A stretch of 15,447 nt of DNA from an uncultured Bacilli bacterium (GTDB lineage: Bacteria > Bacillota_I > Bacilli_A > RF39 > UBA660). Made by a program: the position numbers and the translations under genes. The DNA lies in the NCBI GenBank assembly GCA_934085635.1, contig CAKOHL010000017.1, positions 1 through 15,447 of the forward strand. Direction: 5' to 3'. The notes under the pieces are model-generated. The model was not told the origin of the DNA, searched no databases, and worked only from the letters and a program-made list of their open reading frames with translations. Of the stretch, positions 13,743 to 15,447 are shown one piece after another. Position 1 is the first letter of the stretch; every line of letters begins with the position of its first letter.

Positions 13743-15447
13743 ATGAATAAGAAAAGAATAACTTTGTTAAGTTTGTTTACGGTTGTTTTTGTTTTAACTT
13801 TTACATTTACTTTTGTGGTTTTTAAAGGTAAAGTAAGTGATAATAATAAAGGCAGTGATGTTAAAAGAATTTTAAATAAACCTGCTGGAATACAGGCTGT
13901 TACAATAAATGGGGAATATACTAGTGTACCATTTGCTGATTTAATTGAGTATTATGATTTTAAAGGTATTACTTGTGAAAATGGTACAGTTGCTGTATAT
14001 AATAAAGATACTAATTTAATTAATTTTAGTAATATAAATATACCTGATCATTGTTCTATGGATTTTGATTATGGAGAATATAGTTTAACTATAGATCCAA
14101 ATGGAGGTTATAGAGTTCCTGATAATGATTCTAGTGTTATGAAGATTTCTTATCCTTTTGGACACGTTGAACCAATTTCTGAAAGAAGGAAAATTGGTTA
14201 TACTTTAGATGGATATACTTTATCTAATACTGATACTGGTGGAACTAGTGCAACTGATTTAAAAAGAGCTTCTTTTACTTTTGATAAATCTACTAAAACT
14301 GGTACTTATACACAAGGGGCTGCTAATATTACATTGAAAGCTAAATGGTCTCCTAATACATATAGTGTTACTTTGGATAATCAGGGTGCTAGTACTGCTG
14401 GAACTAGTCTTGTTTATTATCAGTTTAATACTACTAAAACTATAGATAGTGTTAAGTGTTATTATTATACTGATAAAGTTTTAAGTACGTGTCTTACTAG
14501 TGGTCATACTATTAGTGTTCCAAGTAAAACAGGTTATGCGTTTGGTGGATATTATACTAAGACTAATGGTGGTGGAACACAATTTGTTAATACAAGTGGA
14601 ACTTTTGTAAATGACTTATATAAAAACACTGGTATTGCTAAAAATACTACTTTATATGCTAAATGGAATCCTAATCAATATCAACTTACACTTAAAAAAG
14701 GAACTGGTATAGCAAGTATTTATTATAAAATAAATGGGGCAAGTACATATACTAAAGTTACTGCTGATGTTACATTAAATGTTAATTATAATTCAGATTA
14801 TTATTTTTATGGGGAAGCTGCTACAGGATACTCATATACAAAATGTACTGAGGCATCTCCTTGCTCGGCTAAGATGAAAGCAGAAGCTGCTACTCAAACT
14901 CTTGCTGCAACTCCAAATAAGTATGCTTTAACTTTAACTAAGGGAGCAGGTATAAGTACCATTTATTATAAAGTTAATGGAGCAAGTACGTATACTTCGA
15001 CTAATGCAACTGCAACACTTAGTGTTACTTATGGTACAACATATTATTTCTATGGGGTTGCTGCGACTGGATACACATACACTGCTTGTACGGCAAGTAG
15101 TCCTTGCTCGGGTAAGATGGGAACGACTGCGGTTAGTAAGACACTTACAGGAAAGATTAATACTTATAAAGTAACACTTGCAGTAGTAGGAGGAACTGGT
15201 GCAACAAGTAAAAACATAAATTATAATTCTAGTGGAACATTTACAGGAGTAAAACCAAATTCTGGATATACAGCAACAGGAGCGACAGTAAGTTGTAATG
15301 GAGGAGCAACAGCAAGTTTAAGTGGAACAACAGTTACAGTAAGTAAAGTTGTTAAAGCACAGACTTGTAAAGTTACATTTAAATCAAATATAAAATTGCT
15401 TGATAAATTACTTGCAGATAATCCAACAAGAAAAACAAGAACTGATT
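13743..15447 (+). CDS. Large secreted repeat surface protein with InlB B repeats (3' truncated by window)
   Basis: The frame is open from ATG 13743 to the window end: 568 codons without a stop, so the gene continues. An N-terminal signal or anchor helix (residues 5-27, basic start MNKKR) precedes an extracellular part. Two Listeria-Bacteroides (InlB B/Flg_new) repeats lie at about 113-202 and 206-308, each ending in the typical AKW. Two tandem 81-residue repeats follow (311-391 and 392-472). A further two-cysteine module (473-547) is also found in the surface protein at the left edge. Cysteines occur in pairs throughout. AAAGGA lies 13 bases before ATG; an in-frame GTG at 13734, 4 bases from it, is an alternative start. 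The gene has its own promoter. Likely an adhesin-like or envelope protein; no ligand can be named. Codon choice changes along the gene. Confidence 0.85.
   Translation, partial: MNKKRITLLSLFTVVFVLTFTFTFVVFKGKVSDNNKGSDVKRILNKPAGIQAVTINGEYTSVPFADLIEYYDFKGITCENGTVAVYNKDTNLINFSNINIPDHCSMDFDYGEYSLTIDPNGGYRVPDNDSSVMKISYPFGHVEPISERRKIGYTLDGYTLSNTDTGGTSATDLKRASFTFDKSTKTGTYTQGAANITLKAKWSPNTYSVTLDNQGASTAGTSLVYYQFNTTKTIDSVKCYYYTDKVLSTCLTSGHTISVPSKTGYAFGGYYTKTNGGGTQFVNTSGTFVNDLYKNTGIAKNTTLYAKWNPNQYQLTLKKGTGIASIYYKINGASTYTKVTADVTLNVNYNSDYYFYGEAATGYSYTKCTEASPCSAKMKAEAATQTLAATPNKYALTLTKGAGISTIYYKVNGASTYTSTNATATLSVTYGTTYYFYGVAATGYTYTACTASSPCSGKMGTTAVSKTLTGKINTYKVTLAVVGGTGATSKNINYNSSGTFTGVKPNSGYTATGATVSCNGGATASLSGTTVTVSKVVKAQTCKVTFKSNIKLLDKLLADNPTRKTRTD
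14673..15158 (+). repeat. Two tandem 243-bp in-frame repeats
   Basis: Two adjacent units of exactly 81 codons (14673-14915 and 14916-15158) encode matching segments: L-T-L-x-K-G-x-G-I, IYYK-NGASTYT, YYFYG-AATGY and C-x5-C-S-x-KM. Both units carry the cysteine pair (KCTEASPC and ACTASSPC). They are similar, not identical, at DNA level. Expansion within the coding frame is inferred. Confidence 0.8.

Noticed and set aside
14673..15158. CRISPR-like or other non-coding tandem array
   Set aside because: There are only two units of 243 bp, with no short repeat-spacer pattern, and the units are whole codons in one open frame.
14977..15174. Small plus-strand open frame inside the surface protein repeats
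   Set aside because: It is a second-frame shadow of the tandem repeat region, without a ribosome binding site and with repeat-driven composition.

Overview
The window comes from a very AT-rich, Gram-positive-type genome, most like an uncultured gut Bacilli/Mollicutes-related lineage (RF39 or CAG type). This is inferred from gene content and style: AGA/AGG arginine codons dominate, AGGAGG-type ribosome binding sites are strong, no identified gene ends in TGA, Trp is TGG, and the exported proteins carry Listeria-Bacteroides (InlB B) repeats. Cell-wall genes (murG, ftsQ) show that it makes peptidoglycan, so it is not a wall-less mycoplasma.

Layout. 1-486 (+) is the 3' end of a secreted surface protein, closed by a clear terminator. 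579-2871 (+) is a two-gene unit: an LTA-synthase-family phosphoglycerol transferase overlapping acpS (holo-ACP synthase). 2864-8298 (-) is a tightly packed five-gene operon, convergent with acpS: a DltA-like adenylating ligase, a fold-III PLP decarboxylase, a DltC-like carrier protein, an MBOAT acyltransferase (DltB-like) and an SGNH protein (DltD-like). 8425-9924 (-) is a separate membrane GT2 glycosyltransferase. 10071-11829 (+) is murG-ftsQ. 12021-13637 (+) is a CBS/DRTGG-containing family II pyrophosphatase behind a structured leader. 13743 to the end (+) is a large cysteine-containing surface protein that continues out of the window.

The centrepiece is the 2.5-8.4 kb locus. It has the logic of teichoic-acid D-alanylation: activate an amino acid, load it on a carrier protein, pass it through an MBOAT, and finish with an SGNH partner outside the cell. 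It is not a standard dlt operon. The order is A-PLP-C-B-D, a decarboxylase sits between ligase and carrier, the ligase pocket differs from DltA at most specificity positions (including a lysine where DltA has methionine), and there is no DltX gene; the MBOAT instead ends in a DltX-like tail with tyrosine four residues from the end. My inference is that an amino-dicarboxylate (Glu or Asp) is loaded on the carrier through its side-chain carboxyl, decarboxylated there (as BtrJ/BtrI/BtrK do in butirosin synthesis), and the resulting omega-amino acyl group (GABA or beta-alanine) is esterified onto a surface polymer. The neighbouring LTA-synthase-like protein and AcpS would supply the polymer and the phosphopantetheine arm.

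The operon appears to have two promoters, one with the architecture of an OmpR/PhoB-type activated promoter. Its terminator lies inside acpS, while the acpS terminator overlaps the end of the last operon gene. No gene-free stretch exceeds 300 bases; the intergenic regions hold the promoters, terminators and leader listed below.
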